A stretch of DNA of 64,000 nucleotides, taken from positions 62,001-126,000 of the forward strand of contig JACKNG010000008.1 of assembly GCA_024235015.1 (NCBI GenBank), written 5' to 3'. The DNA comes from Gammaproteobacteria bacterium (GTDB lineage Bacteria > Pseudomonadota > Gammaproteobacteria > Ga0077536). Positions 9,121-18,400 of this stretch are shown here, piece after piece (position 1 is the stretch's first letter; each line of letters begins with the position of its first letter). The notes beneath the pieces were generated by a model, which saw only the letters and a list, made by a program, of their open reading frames with translations, was not told where the DNA came from and did no database searches. The translations under genes and the position numbers were made by a program.

Positions 9121-9596
9121 GGATGCGGCTGCGCGGCTGGCTGGGCGTCGTCCTCCTCGTGGCGCTCGGTGCCGCACAGGCGTCGACGGCCGGGCCCGAG
9201 CATGCTGGCGACATCGTTCGCTACACCACCGACAAGTCCTTCGACGACGTCATCTTCGAACTCAACTTCGCCATCACCGAGCGCAATTTCCGCATTACCG
9301 GCCGCAACACCATCGGCGCGGGCCTGCGCAAGCGTGGCTACAGCGATTTCCCCGAGGTCGAGGTCATCCACTTCTGCAGCCTGGAACTGGCCCGCGAGGT
9401 GCTCCTCATCGACCCCGGGTTCGTCGCGCAGATGCCCTGTAGAATCACCATCCACGAGCAGGACGGCCGCACCGTGGTCAGCCTCATCCGGCTGCCGGTC
9501 GACCACCCGGACGAGCGCGTCAACGCCTTCGCCCGGCGTATGAACGCGACGCTGACCGAGATCGTGGAATTCGCCGTCAGCCCCGATGGAGATTGA
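9117..9596 (+). CDS. DUF302-family exported protein
   Basis: A 159-residue protein with an N-terminal signal peptide (cleavage around AQA-STAG) followed by a DUF302-like domain (TTDKSFDDVIFELNFAI, then the aromatic-acidic core and PCRITIHEQDGRTVVS). The biochemical role of DUF302 is not established; members occur as periplasmic or lipid-linked small proteins. The start is fixed by the ATGA overlap with the L,D-transpeptidase gene, and the next gene begins 3 bp after its stop, so translation is coupled on both sides. Confidence 0.78.
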   Translation: MRMRLRGWLGVVLLVALGAAQASTAGPEHAGDIVRYTTDKSFDDVIFELNFAITERNFRITGRNTIGAGLRKRGYSDFPEVEVIHFCSLELAREVLLIDPGFVAQMPCRITIHEQDGRTVVSLIRLPVDHPDERVNAFARRMNATLTEIVEFAVSPDGD

Positions 9597-9599
9597 GTC

Positions 9600-10334
9600 G
9601 TGACACGTTTCCAGGATCATGAACACTGGCTGTACCTGGCCTGGTTGGTGGTGAGCGGGGTGTCCGTGTTCGGACTCGTGGTGTGCTGGAACGAGGGCCT
9701 GATCGACCTGCTCTACGCCAGCGACCGCAGCCGCATCTGCCTCGTCATCGGCCTGCTCTACCTCATCGGTTGCGCCCATTGCGGGCGGCGCGCGCGTTAC
9801 CTCGCACGCGAAATCGATCATGTCCGTGCACTCGATCGCGCCATCGGGGCAGCCACCGCGCACCTCAGCTGCGCCGAGGATCGCGTCACCCTGGGCGCAC
9901 ACGTGATCGAACGCGACAGCGTGGTCGGTGAACACCTCGCAGTCCTCGCGCGTCGCGGCCAGGGGCAACCCAACCAGGCGCAGGACAGCGAGCAATCGAC
10001 CCTGGTGCAGACGCTCATCGCCCATGCCAAGGGCGGCCATGACGTCGGCTGGTTCCTCATCGACGTGCTGCTCAAGCTCGGCCTGCTCGGCACCATCGTC
10101 GGCTTCATCCTCATGCTCGGCTCGGTGGCCGACACCGCGTCACTCGACGTCAACACCATGCAGAAAGTGCTCAAGCAGATGAGCAACGGTATGGGTACCG
10201 CGCTCTACACCACCCTCGCCGGGCTCGTCGGCAGCATGTCGCTGGGGCTGCAATACCTGCTGCTCGACAAGGGCGCGGACACCCTCATCGAACAGATCCT
10301 GCGTCTCACGGACGCCAAGCTGACGACCGGCTGA
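9600..10334 (+). CDS. MotA/TolQ/ExbB-type proton-channel protein
   Basis: A 244-residue membrane protein starting with GTG 3 bp after the previous stop. Hydrophobic helices lie at about 11-30, 44-60, 150-175 and 197-222. The last two carry the family pattern (LLKLGLLGTIVGFILMLGSV, then MGTALYTTLAGLVGS with the conserved Thr/Gly helix). ExbB, TolQ and MotA proteins form the stator that couples proton flow to movement of an ExbD/TolR/MotB partner. The next gene encodes a plausible partner, but this is not a standard tol or exb operon, as tolA/tonB and tolB/pal are missing. Confidence 0.85.
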   Translation: MTRFQDHEHWLYLAWLVVSGVSVFGLVVCWNEGLIDLLYASDRSRICLVIGLLYLIGCAHCGRRARYLAREIDHVRALDRAIGAATAHLSCAEDRVTLGAHVIERDSVVGEHLAVLARRGQGQPNQAQDSEQSTLVQTLIAHAKGGHDVGWFLIDVLLKLGLLGTIVGFILMLGSVADTASLDVNTMQKVLKQMSNGMGTALYTTLAGLVGSMSLGLQYLLLDKGADTLIEQILRLTDAKLTTG

Positions 10335-10345
10335 GTCGCGCCGCG

Positions 10346-10954
10346 ATGGCCTCGTTCAGCAGCGGCTGGCAGCGTACGCGCAGTTCCTCGGATCCGTTTA
10401 CGGATCTCCTGTTCAACGCCCTGCTCGGCTTCACCTATCTCTTCCTCATCGCCATCATGTTCATGAACCCCGTGGCGAAGAAGGGCATCATCGATCCCAA
10501 GGCCGAATACATCATCACCGTGGCCTGGCCGGACAACGTACCGGACGACATCGACACCTGGGTCGAGGATCCCAACGGCAACGTGGTGTGGTTCCGCAAC
10601 CGCGAAGCCGGCCTCATCCATCTCGACCGCGACGACCGCGGCAACGCCAACGACACCATCACCATCAACGGCGAGGAGATCCAGAATCCGCTGAACCAGG
10701 AAGTGGTGACGATCCGCGGCGTGGTCCCGGGGGAATACGTGGTCAACCTGCATTACTACGCGACGGAGACGGGTCAGCCGGTACACGCCACGGTCAAGGT
10801 GGCCAAGGTCAACCCGGCTTTGGAGATCGTTTATTATGGCGAGACCATACTCAACGCCAAGGGCGACGAAGCCACCGCAGTTCGTTTCACGATCGACAAG
10901 TCCGGGCAGGTCGGCCAGATCTCGCACCTGCAGAAGTCGCTCGTGATCTTCTGA
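10346..10954 (+). CDS. ExbD/MotB-like single-span protein with unusual periplasmic domain
   Basis: A 202-residue protein with a short cytoplasmic N-terminus, one transmembrane helix at about 21-40 that opens with acidic DPFTDLLFN (the Asp is positioned like the proton-carrying Asp of ExbD/TolR/MotB), and a periplasmic beta-rich domain of about 150 residues. The periplasmic part (DDIDTWVEDPNGNVVWF, then repeated Asp/Asn-rich strands) does not look like the ExbD or OmpA-like fold; it recalls secreted beta-sandwich domains, but I cannot name it. It follows the ExbB-like gene by 11 bp, so the two probably form one motor complex. Confidence 0.7.
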   Translation: MASFSSGWQRTRSSSDPFTDLLFNALLGFTYLFLIAIMFMNPVAKKGIIDPKAEYIITVAWPDNVPDDIDTWVEDPNGNVVWFRNREAGLIHLDRDDRGNANDTITINGEEIQNPLNQEVVTIRGVVPGEYVVNLHYYATETGQPVHATVKVAKVNPALEIVYYGETILNAKGDEATAVRFTIDKSGQVGQISHLQKSLVIF

Positions 10955-11020
10955 GTTCAACGCAATGTGGCAGGCAGTGGCGCCGCGCGCCGCGATTGAA
11001 AACTTCGAGGAGTCCTAACG

Positions 11021-11542
11021 TTGTTCCTACTCGGCACCTCAGGCCTGGTCGCGGCCTACGTTCTCGTCGCCCTGCTGCTGCTCATCCTGTGCCTGTACAC
11101 GGCATGGTCATGGCGGGTGAAGGCGGCGCTGATCGCGCTGGTCTCGGCGTTCTACCTGGTGACCTACTACTCCATGCCGCCGCTGCTCGGCTGGCCGACC
11201 GCGGCTGACCTGCCCAAGCGTTTCAATCTCGTCGCCATCTTCGTCAACGAACCCGACAAGTCGAGCGGCGCGCCCGGCGAGATCTTCCTGTGGGCGACCG
11301 ACCTCGCCAAGGGCCCGACCGGCGCCGAACCGCGCGCCTACCGCGTGCCCTTCTCCGAGGCCCTCCATGCGCGCGTCGTCGAAGCCGGCAACAAGATGCG
11401 CAAGGGCCTGCCGCAGATCGGCGAGGTCAACGAGGAACCACCGGGGCCGAGCGCCCGGCCAACCGACGAAAGCCAGGGCGGTCAGAAAAGCGTGGCAATC
11501 GAGTTCTTCGACCTGCCCGATCCGCTCTTCCCGGAGAAGTGA
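11021..11542 (+). CDS. small membrane protein of unknown function
   Basis: A 173-residue protein read from a TTG start at 11021, preceded at good spacing by GAGGAG (11007-11012). Two membrane helices at about 7-28 and 33-52 are followed by a soluble part of about 115 residues ending in a Pro/Asp-rich tail. No known domain is recognised. It sits 66 bp after the ExbD-like gene, and its stop overlaps a possible GTG start of the VWA/FHA gene, so it belongs to the same operon and perhaps the same complex. Confidence 0.7.
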   Translation: MFLLGTSGLVAAYVLVALLLLILCLYTAWSWRVKAALIALVSAFYLVTYYSMPPLLGWPTAADLPKRFNLVAIFVNEPDKSSGAPGEIFLWATDLAKGPTGAEPRAYRVPFSEALHARVVEAGNKMRKGLPQIGEVNEEPPGPSARPTDESQGGQKSVAIEFFDLPDPLFPEK

Positions 11543-11565
11543 CCGGTTCACTCCAGCGCGGTCGC

Positions 11566-13044
11566 ATGCCGGGCGCGGGCGCTTCCGCCACCCGCCTGGC
11601 CCTGACGCTCATCGTCCTGCTCGCCGCCGGGCCCGTGGCCCTGCCCGCGGCAACCCTGACCGAGTACATGGACATCGCCTGCATGCAGGAACCGCTCGAA
11701 CGCCTGCAGTGCGACTACCGCCTGCGCGAGGGCGGCACGCTCGAGGGCGCTGCGGCCGAGTACGCCGGCACGGTGGTCGAAGGACGGGCCGTACGCCCCT
11801 ACCCGCAGGACGACGACGTCACCGCGGTGCTGGTCCTGGTCGACACCAGCGACCCCGCCCGCCAGCCGGTCATCGACAAGATCCGTGAGCACATCGACAC
11901 CCTGCTCACGGCCAGCGCGCCGCAGCGGCGCTTCGGGCTGGCCGCCTTCGACACCGACCTCCACGTCCTCGCCGCGGTCGGCGCAGCGCCCGCGGACATG
12001 CGCAAGGCGGCGGCGTTGCTCAGCGCCGAGGGTCGCACCACCGAACTCTACCGCAACGTGCGCGAAGCCGTGCGCCTGCTCGGCGAAGTCGACGCCAGCC
12101 GCCGCGTGCTGCTGTTGATGTCCGATGGCCTGGCCGAGGATTTCGCCTACCACCACGAGGATGTCGTCGCCGCCGCGCGCGCGGACGACGTCATCATCGA
12201 CAGCATCGGCTACCCGCGCTCGGTGACACGCTCGGTCGCCCTGCAGACCGTGCGCCGCCTGAGCGACGAGACCGGCGGCATCTACGTGCAGGCCGACCTG
12301 GTCGATTTCGACGTGCCGCGCGGCACCTTCACCCGCATGCTCGACGCCGCCGACAGCGGCGGGCGCCTCGAGTTCGATCTCGGCGCGCTGCGCGCAGCCG
12401 GCGCCGCGGGCGCCATCGACGTCTCGCTGTCGTTCCAGACCGCCGCGCAGAGCTTTCTCATCCTCGCCCCGGTGGTATTTCCGGGCACCACGCCGCCGGC
12501 CAGCAGCCCTGCACCGGACCTGCCCCCACCGCCGCTCGTCGCGCCACCGCCGTTGCGCACCGCGCCACCCGCACCGACGTCAGCGGCCTGGCCGTGGTTC
12601 GCGGTTCTCGCCCTGCTGCTGGCCGCGATCCTCGCCGCCCTCACCTTCCTGCTGCGCCGCCAGCGCAACGCGACCGCCCGGCCGGCCGAAACCGCCACCC
12701 CGCTGGCCTACGTCGTGATGGCGGACCAGAACCGCACGCGCCACGTGGTCGACAAGATCCCCTGGCGCATCGGTCGCGGCCGCAACAACGATCTCGTGCT
12801 GCCCGACCACTCGGTGTCGCGCTTGCACGCCGAGATCCGCGGCAGCGAGGACGGTCACCTCCTGCTCAACGATCTCGAGTCGCTCAACGGCGTGTTCGTC
12901 AACGACAATCGCATCGACTCGATCCAGCTGCGCGAGGGCGACAGTATCGACATCGGCGACATCCGCATGCATTTCACGCTCAAGGACGAGAGTTACGCCA
13001 GCCAGGAAGCGACCGTGCTGGTACGCACGCGCACCCCGCTGTGA
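11566..13044 (+). CDS. VWA-domain and FHA-domain transmembrane protein
   Basis: A 492-residue protein with a signal peptide (about 1-29), an extracytoplasmic von Willebrand A domain (about 83-275, MIDAS-like DTSDP at 93-97 and LLLMSDG), a Pro-rich linker (about 308-335), a transmembrane helix (about 342-364) and a C-terminal cytoplasmic FHA domain (about 399-480, with GRGRNNDL, SVSRLHAEI and LNGVFVN). FHA domains bind phosphothreonine, so it could pass kinase signals to an envelope complex; VWA domains mediate protein contacts. Start ATG 11566 is used; GTG 11539, overlapping the previous stop, is an alternative. It converges on tilS with only 16 bp between. Confidence 0.88.
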   Translation: MPGAGASATRLALTLIVLLAAGPVALPAATLTEYMDIACMQEPLERLQCDYRLREGGTLEGAAAEYAGTVVEGRAVRPYPQDDDVTAVLVLVDTSDPARQPVIDKIREHIDTLLTASAPQRRFGLAAFDTDLHVLAAVGAAPADMRKAAALLSAEGRTTELYRNVREAVRLLGEVDASRRVLLLMSDGLAEDFAYHHEDVVAAARADDVIIDSIGYPRSVTRSVALQTVRRLSDETGGIYVQADLVDFDVPRGTFTRMLDAADSGGRLEFDLGALRAAGAAGAIDVSLSFQTAAQSFLILAPVVFPGTTPPASSPAPDLPPPPLVAPPPLRTAPPAPTSAAWPWFAVLALLLAAILAALTFLLRRQRNATARPAETATPLAYVVMADQNRTRHVVDKIPWRIGRGRNNDLVLPDHSVSRLHAEIRGSEDGHLLLNDLESLNGVFVNDNRIDSIQLREGDSIDIGDIRMHFTLKDESYASQEATVLVRTRTPL

Positions 13045-13060
13045 GGGCGGGCGGCGGGAT

Positions 13061-14395
13061 TCAGATCGGCGTCCAGTCCAGGCGGTAAGCCGGCCGGCCC
13101 GGGGGCGCCGCGAACCCGGCGCACACGCAATGACCGACCACGGCGGCGAGTTCACCGTCGAGGTAGAGCAGCGGCGTACGTTCGCGCTCCCACGGCGGTA
13201 CGCCCCAGTCCTGGAACAGCTTCTTGAGCGCATGGTGATGACGTCGGCCCGCGGGACGACACCGCTCGCCACCACGACGGAAGTCGACGACGACGCGGTC
13301 AGCGGCGTCGAGGCGGCCTGCATCGAGTTCGCCGTCGGCTGCCCGCACCGCGCACAACCGCCCACAGGACAGGTGGAGTTCGTCATCCCGATACCAGGCC
13401 TGCGGCACTTCGGGCACTGGCGCCAGGGGCTCGGACATGACGTACAGCACGCCACGGTAACGACGCACGGCATGCCCGCCCCAGCTGACCGTTGGCGCCG
13501 CGTCGACGCGCGCCGCGCACACGCTGTCGAGGATCGCGCGCAGGGCCCGGGCACCGATCGGCAGGCAAGCAGCGCGGTCGAGAAAGCGGCGCAGGACATA
13601 GGGTCGCAAGTCGAGCGGTGCCCGCTCGAGCACCGCCACGGGCAGGGCGCGCGTCGCCGCCGTACCGAGCAAGGCGTCGGCATAGCCGTCGAGGCCCCGC
13701 GCCAGGGCCTGCTGCAGTGCCGCCAGGCGGACCAGGCCGTCGGCCGCCCCGGGCACGGCCGCGGCCAGCGCCGGCCAGGCCGTGTGGCGCAGGCGATTGC
13801 GCAGGTAGCGCACGTCGCTGTTGGCCGGGTCGTCGATCCAGCGCGCTGCGCGTCCGGCCAGGTAGCTACGCAGGCTGTCACGCGTGCAGCCCAGCAGCGG
13901 GCGCGCCAGCCAGCCATGACCGAGGGTGCGCAGCGCGGGAATGCCGGCCAGGCCATGTGGCCCCGCTGCATGGACGATACGTTGCATGACCGTTTCGACC
14001 TGGTCTTCGCGGTGATGGGCGGTGAGCACGGCCTCGTCGGCGGCGCAACCGGCGGCCAGTGCGGCGTAGCGCGCCTCGCGCGCCCAGGCCTCGACACTCG
14101 CGCCGGGCGGCGGCGCGCTGGTTACGCGCGTGCACGTATAGGGCAGGCCGAGCTCGCGGGCGCGCGCGGCGCAGAATTCGGCCCACGCCGCGCTGCGCGG
14201 GTGGAGCCCGTGATCGACATGATGGACGCGGACCGGCACGCCGCGCCGCGCGCCCCAGGCGCTGGCGAGATGCAGCAGCGCGGTCGAATCGGCCCCGCCG
14301 CTGTAGGCGACGCAGAGTCGGCCTACGCCCTGCGCGTCGACCAGTTGCGCCAGCGCCTGGTGCGCTGCGGCGAGACCGCGATCCGGGTCCTGCAT
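13061..14395 (-). CDS. tilS: tRNA(Ile)-lysidine synthase
   Basis: A 444-residue enzyme that modifies C34 of the CAU-anticodon tRNA(Ile) to lysidine with ATP and lysine, letting it read AUA as Ile. The PP-loop SGGADS is at about residues 31-36; the conserved HHVDHGL and TAHHREDQ motifs follow, then the C-terminal substrate-binding domains (GGERCRPAGR, LKKLFQDWGVPPWER). ATG 14395 was chosen, 17 bp after accA, as in other gammaproteobacteria where accA is followed by tilS. The protein is essential in most bacteria. Confidence 0.95.
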   Translation of the reverse strand: MQDPDRGLAAAHQALAQLVDAQGVGRLCVAYSGGADSTALLHLASAWGARRGVPVRVHHVDHGLHPRSAAWAEFCAARARELGLPYTCTRVTSAPPPGASVEAWAREARYAALAAGCAADEAVLTAHHREDQVETVMQRIVHAAGPHGLAGIPALRTLGHGWLARPLLGCTRDSLRSYLAGRAARWIDDPANSDVRYLRNRLRHTAWPALAAAVPGAADGLVRLAALQQALARGLDGYADALLGTAATRALPVAVLERAPLDLRPYVLRRFLDRAACLPIGARALRAILDSVCAARVDAAPTVSWGGHAVRRYRGVLYVMSEPLAPVPEVPQAWYRDDELHLSCGRLCAVRAADGELDAGRLDAADRVVVDFRRGGERCRPAGRRHHHALKKLFQDWGVPPWERERTPLLYLDGELAAVVGHCVCAGFAAPPGRPAYRLDWTPI

Positions 14396-14412
14396 GCCCG
14401 GCCCGAGGCGAC

Positions 14413-15402
14413 TCAGCGCTGTACGAACTCGCCGATCGCGGCGAACCGCGCGCGGCGGGCGCGCACGAGATCCTCGGGATTGATCCCCTCGAGCGCAGCC
14501 AGCGATCGCGCCAGGGCGAGGCCGAGATTGCGGCAGGCGTCGGCCTGGTTGCGGTGAGCACCGCCGAGCGGCTCCTCGACCACCTCGTCGACCAGTTCGA
14601 GTTTCTTCAGGCTCGCCGAGGTGATACCCATCGCTTCGGCGGCATCGGCGGCACGTTCCGCGCTCTTCCACAGGATCGACGCACAGCCTTCCGGTGAAAT
14701 CACCGAGTAGGTCGCGTACTGCAGCATGAGGATGCGGTCGGCGACGCCGATCGCGAGCGCGCCGCCCGACCCGCCCTCGCCGATGATCGCCGCCACGATG
14801 GGCGTACGCAGCGCCGACATCACCATCAGGTTGTGCGCGATCGCCTCGCTCTGGCCACGTTCTTCGGCACCGATACCAGGATAGGCGCCGGGGGTATCGA
14901 TGAAGGTCACCACCGGCAGGCGGAAACGCTCGGCGAGTTGCATGATGCGCAAGGCCTTGCGGTAGCCTTCGGGCCGCGGCATCCCGAAGTTGCGCTGCAG
15001 GTTGTCACGCGTGTTGCGGCCTTTCTGGTGGCCGATGAAGGCGACGCCGCGGCCCTCGAAACGCCCCACCCCCGACACGATCGCGGGGTCGTCGGCAAAC
15101 GCCCGGTCGCCGTGCAACTCGTACACGTCCTCGAACAGCGCCGCGACGTAGTCGAGGGTGTAGGGACGTCGCGGATGCCGCGCGAGCTTGGAAATCTGCC
15201 ACGAGTCGAGTGACGAGAAGATCTGGCGGGTGAGGTCCTGCGATCGCTTGTGCAGGCGATCGATTTCCTCGGAGATGTTGATCTCCGAATCGTGTCCGAC
15301 CAGGCGCAGCTCCTCGATCTTCGCCTCGAGTTCGGCAATCGGCTGCTCGAAATCGAGGAAATTCAGGTTGATCTGCGCCGCTTCTTTCTTGCGCTCTGCC
15401 AT
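14413..15402 (-). CDS. accA: acetyl-CoA carboxylase carboxyltransferase subunit alpha
   Basis: A 329-residue protein, close to the usual length of about 319. With AccD it transfers the carboxyl group from biotin to acetyl-CoA, the first committed step of fatty-acid synthesis. Visible family motifs are NLNFLDFEQPI at the N-terminus, HQKGRNT, MPRPEGYRKA, DTPGAYPGIGAEERGQ and EGGSGGALAI. It follows dnaE by 22 bp and precedes tilS by 17 bp in the classic dnaE-accA-tilS order. Confidence 0.97.
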   Translation of the reverse strand: MAERKKEAAQINLNFLDFEQPIAELEAKIEELRLVGHDSEINISEEIDRLHKRSQDLTRQIFSSLDSWQISKLARHPRRPYTLDYVAALFEDVYELHGDRAFADDPAIVSGVGRFEGRGVAFIGHQKGRNTRDNLQRNFGMPRPEGYRKALRIMQLAERFRLPVVTFIDTPGAYPGIGAEERGQSEAIAHNLMVMSALRTPIVAAIIGEGGSGGALAIGVADRILMLQYATYSVISPEGCASILWKSAERAADAAEAMGITSASLKKLELVDEVVEEPLGGAHRNQADACRNLGLALARSLAALEGINPEDLVRARRARFAAIGEFVQR

Positions 15403-15424
15403 CGTGTTCGATCCGTACCCGCTG

Positions 15425-18400
15425 TCAGTACTCGACGTGGACCTGCTGCTCGCCGAGGTAGCGGCGCAGGCCGTCGATGAGATTGTCGTTCAATTGCACC
15501 CGCCAGGCTTCGCCGAGCTTGAGCCGGGCGCGGCTGTCAGCCCGCGCGTATTCGATCGCCACCGGGCACGAACCCTTGCCGTGCGACTCGATGACGTCCT
15601 GCAGGGTGGCGATGAAGCCGTTGCCGAGTTCCCGCTCCGTGACGTTGAGGACGACCGCGCGGGCCAGGCGGTTACGCGCCTCGTCGAGGGTCATGATGTC
15701 CTCGCACTGCAGACTGTACTCACCCGAGAATTCGTCGACGTCGCAATTGCCCTCGACGACGACGATCGAATCGGAAACCAGCTTGTCCATGTGCGCCTCG
15801 AACTGGTCGCGGTAGACCGTGGCCTCGACGCGCGCGGTCTTGTCGTCGAGCGTGATGATAGCGATACGTCCGCGCCGCGTCTTGATCACCCGGACCGCCA
15901 TGATGAGCCCGGCGACGCGTTTGCGCCCGGGCTTGAGTTCGGCCAGCACGCAACTCGAAAAGGCTTCCAGTTCGCCGCGGTAGCGATCGATGGGATGACC
16001 GCTGAGATAGAGCCCGAGGGTTTCCTTCTCGCAGGCCAGCAGCTCTTCCTGGGTCCATTCCCTGACCTCGCTCAGGGCGGCGAGGTCGAGCGCCGCGCCG
16101 TGCTCCTCGCCGGCCGTCTCGCCGGTCGTCGCCAGGCCGAAGAAATCGGACTGGCCGGACACCTCGGCCTTGACATGCTGTTCGGTGATCTGGAGGACGT
16201 GGTCGAGCGCCGCAATCAGGGTCGGGCGCGAGGAGCCGAAACAGTCGAGCGCACCGGCCTTGATCAAGGCTTCCAAGGCGCGACGGTTGATCTTGCGGCC
16301 GGCGTTGCGACGGCACAGGTCGACCAGGTCGCGGTATGGGCCCTGCGCTTCGCGCTCCTCGACGATGGCGGTGATGACCGCCTCGCCGACGCCCTTGACC
16401 GCACCGAGGCCGTAACGCACGGTCCGTTCGTCGGCGACGCCGAAGCGGAAACCGCAGCGATTGACGTCGGGAGCGACGACCTCGAGACCGAGGATGCGAC
16501 ATTCTTCGATGAGCCGCACGACCTTGTCGGTCGTGTCCATGTCGGCGGACAGCACCGCGGCCATGAAAGCGGCCGGGTAATGGGCCTTGAGCCACGCCGT
16601 CTGGTAGGCGACCAGCGCGTAGGCCGCGGAATGCGACTTGTTGAAACCGTAACCGGCGAACTTCTCCATCAGGTCGAAGATATAGCTCGAGTCGTCCTCG
16701 CCGATGCCGTTGGCCGCAGCGCCAGATACGAAGATCTCGCGCTGCTTGGCCATCTCCTCCGGCTTCTTCTTGCCCATCGCCCGGCGCAGCAGGTCGGCCG
16801 CGCCCAGCGTGTAGCCGGCCAGCACCCGCGCGATCTGCATGACCTGCTCCTGGTAGAGGATCACGCCGTAGGTGGGCTTGAGGATCGGTTCGAGATCGGG
16901 ATGCGGGTACTTGACCACGGCGCGGCCGTGCTTGCGGTCGATGAAATCGTCGACCATGCCGGATTGCAGGGGGCCGGGGCGGAACAGCGCGACCAGTGCG
17001 ATCATGTCCTCGAAGGAATCCGGCTTGAGGCGCTTGATCAACTCCTTCATGCCGCGCGACTCGAGCTGGAACACGGCCGTGGTGCGGGCGTTCTGCACCA
17101 GTTCGAAGGTCACCTTGTCATCGAGCGGCAGCTGCAGCACGTCGAGCGGCGCCAGGCCGGTCTCGCCGCGGATGCGGTTGATGTCACGGATTGCCCAATC
17201 GATGATGGTCAGCGTGCGCAGGCCGAGAAAATCGAACTTGACCAGGCCGATGGACTCGACGTCGCCCATGTCGAACTGGGTGACCAGGCCCTCGCTGCCC
17301 TGTTCGCAATAGAGCGGCATGAAGTCGGTCAGCTGGCTGGGCGCGATCACCACGCCGCCGGCATGGCGACCGGCGTTGCGTGCCAGGCCTTCGAGCTGCA
17401 GCGCAAGATCGATGATGCTGCGGACGTCTTCCTCGTCGTCGTAGCGCTGCTTGAGCGCCGGTTCCTCGGCCAGCGCACGGGTCAGGGTCATCTGCGGATC
17501 GAACGGCACCAGCTTGGCGAGCTGGTCGACGAAACCGTAGGGGAAGCCCAGTACGCGTCCGACGTCGCGCAGCACCGCCTTGGCCGCCATGGTGCCATGG
17601 GTGATGATCTGCGCGACCTTGTCGCGACCGTAGCGGGCGGCGACGTAATCGATGACCTCGTCACGACGATCCATGCAGAAATCGACGTCGAAGTCGGGCA
17701 TGGAGACACGCTCGGGATTGAGGAAACGCTCGAACAGGAGGTCGTACTCGAGCGGGTCCAGCTCGGTGATGCCGAGTGCGAACGCAGCCAGCGAGCCCGC
17801 CCCCGAGCCGCGGCCGGGGCCGACCGGGATGCCGTGCTCCTTGGCCCAGGCGATGAAGTCGGCGACGATGAGGAAGTAGCCCGAAAATCCCATCTTCACG
17901 ATGACGTCGAGCTCGATCTCGAGGCGCTTGCGGTAGGCCTCGGCCACGGCGGGATCGGCGATGTCGCGGCGCACCGCGCCGCTCGCGAAGCGCTGCGCGA
18001 GGCCCCGCTCGGTCTTGTCGATCAGGACGCCTTCGACCGCTTCCTCTTCGGCGACGGGAAATTCCGGCAGGTGATACTCGCCGAAGCGCAGCTCGAGGTT
18101 GCAGCGCATGGCGATGTTGACCGTGTTCTCCAGCGCCGAGGGCAGATCGGCGAACAGCTCGCACATCTCGTCCTCGCTGCGCAGGTACTGCTCGGGCGAG
18201 TAGTCGCGCGGGCGTCGCGGATCGGCCAGGGCGCGCCCCTGGTGGATGCACACCCTCGCCTCGTGAGCGTCGAAATCCTCGCTGCCGAGGAAACGCACGT
18301 CATTGGTCGCGACCAGCGGCGCTTCGAGTTCGGCGGCGACGTCGAGGGCGGCATCGAGGTAGCGCTGTTCGCCTTCACGCCCGCTGCGGGTGAGTTCGAC

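Noticed and set aside
9600..13044. Zorya-type anti-phage system (ZorA/ZorB-like)
   Set aside because: The ExbB-like protein lacks the long ZorA tail, the partner has no OmpA/MotB peptidoglycan domain, and no helicase or nuclease gene follows.
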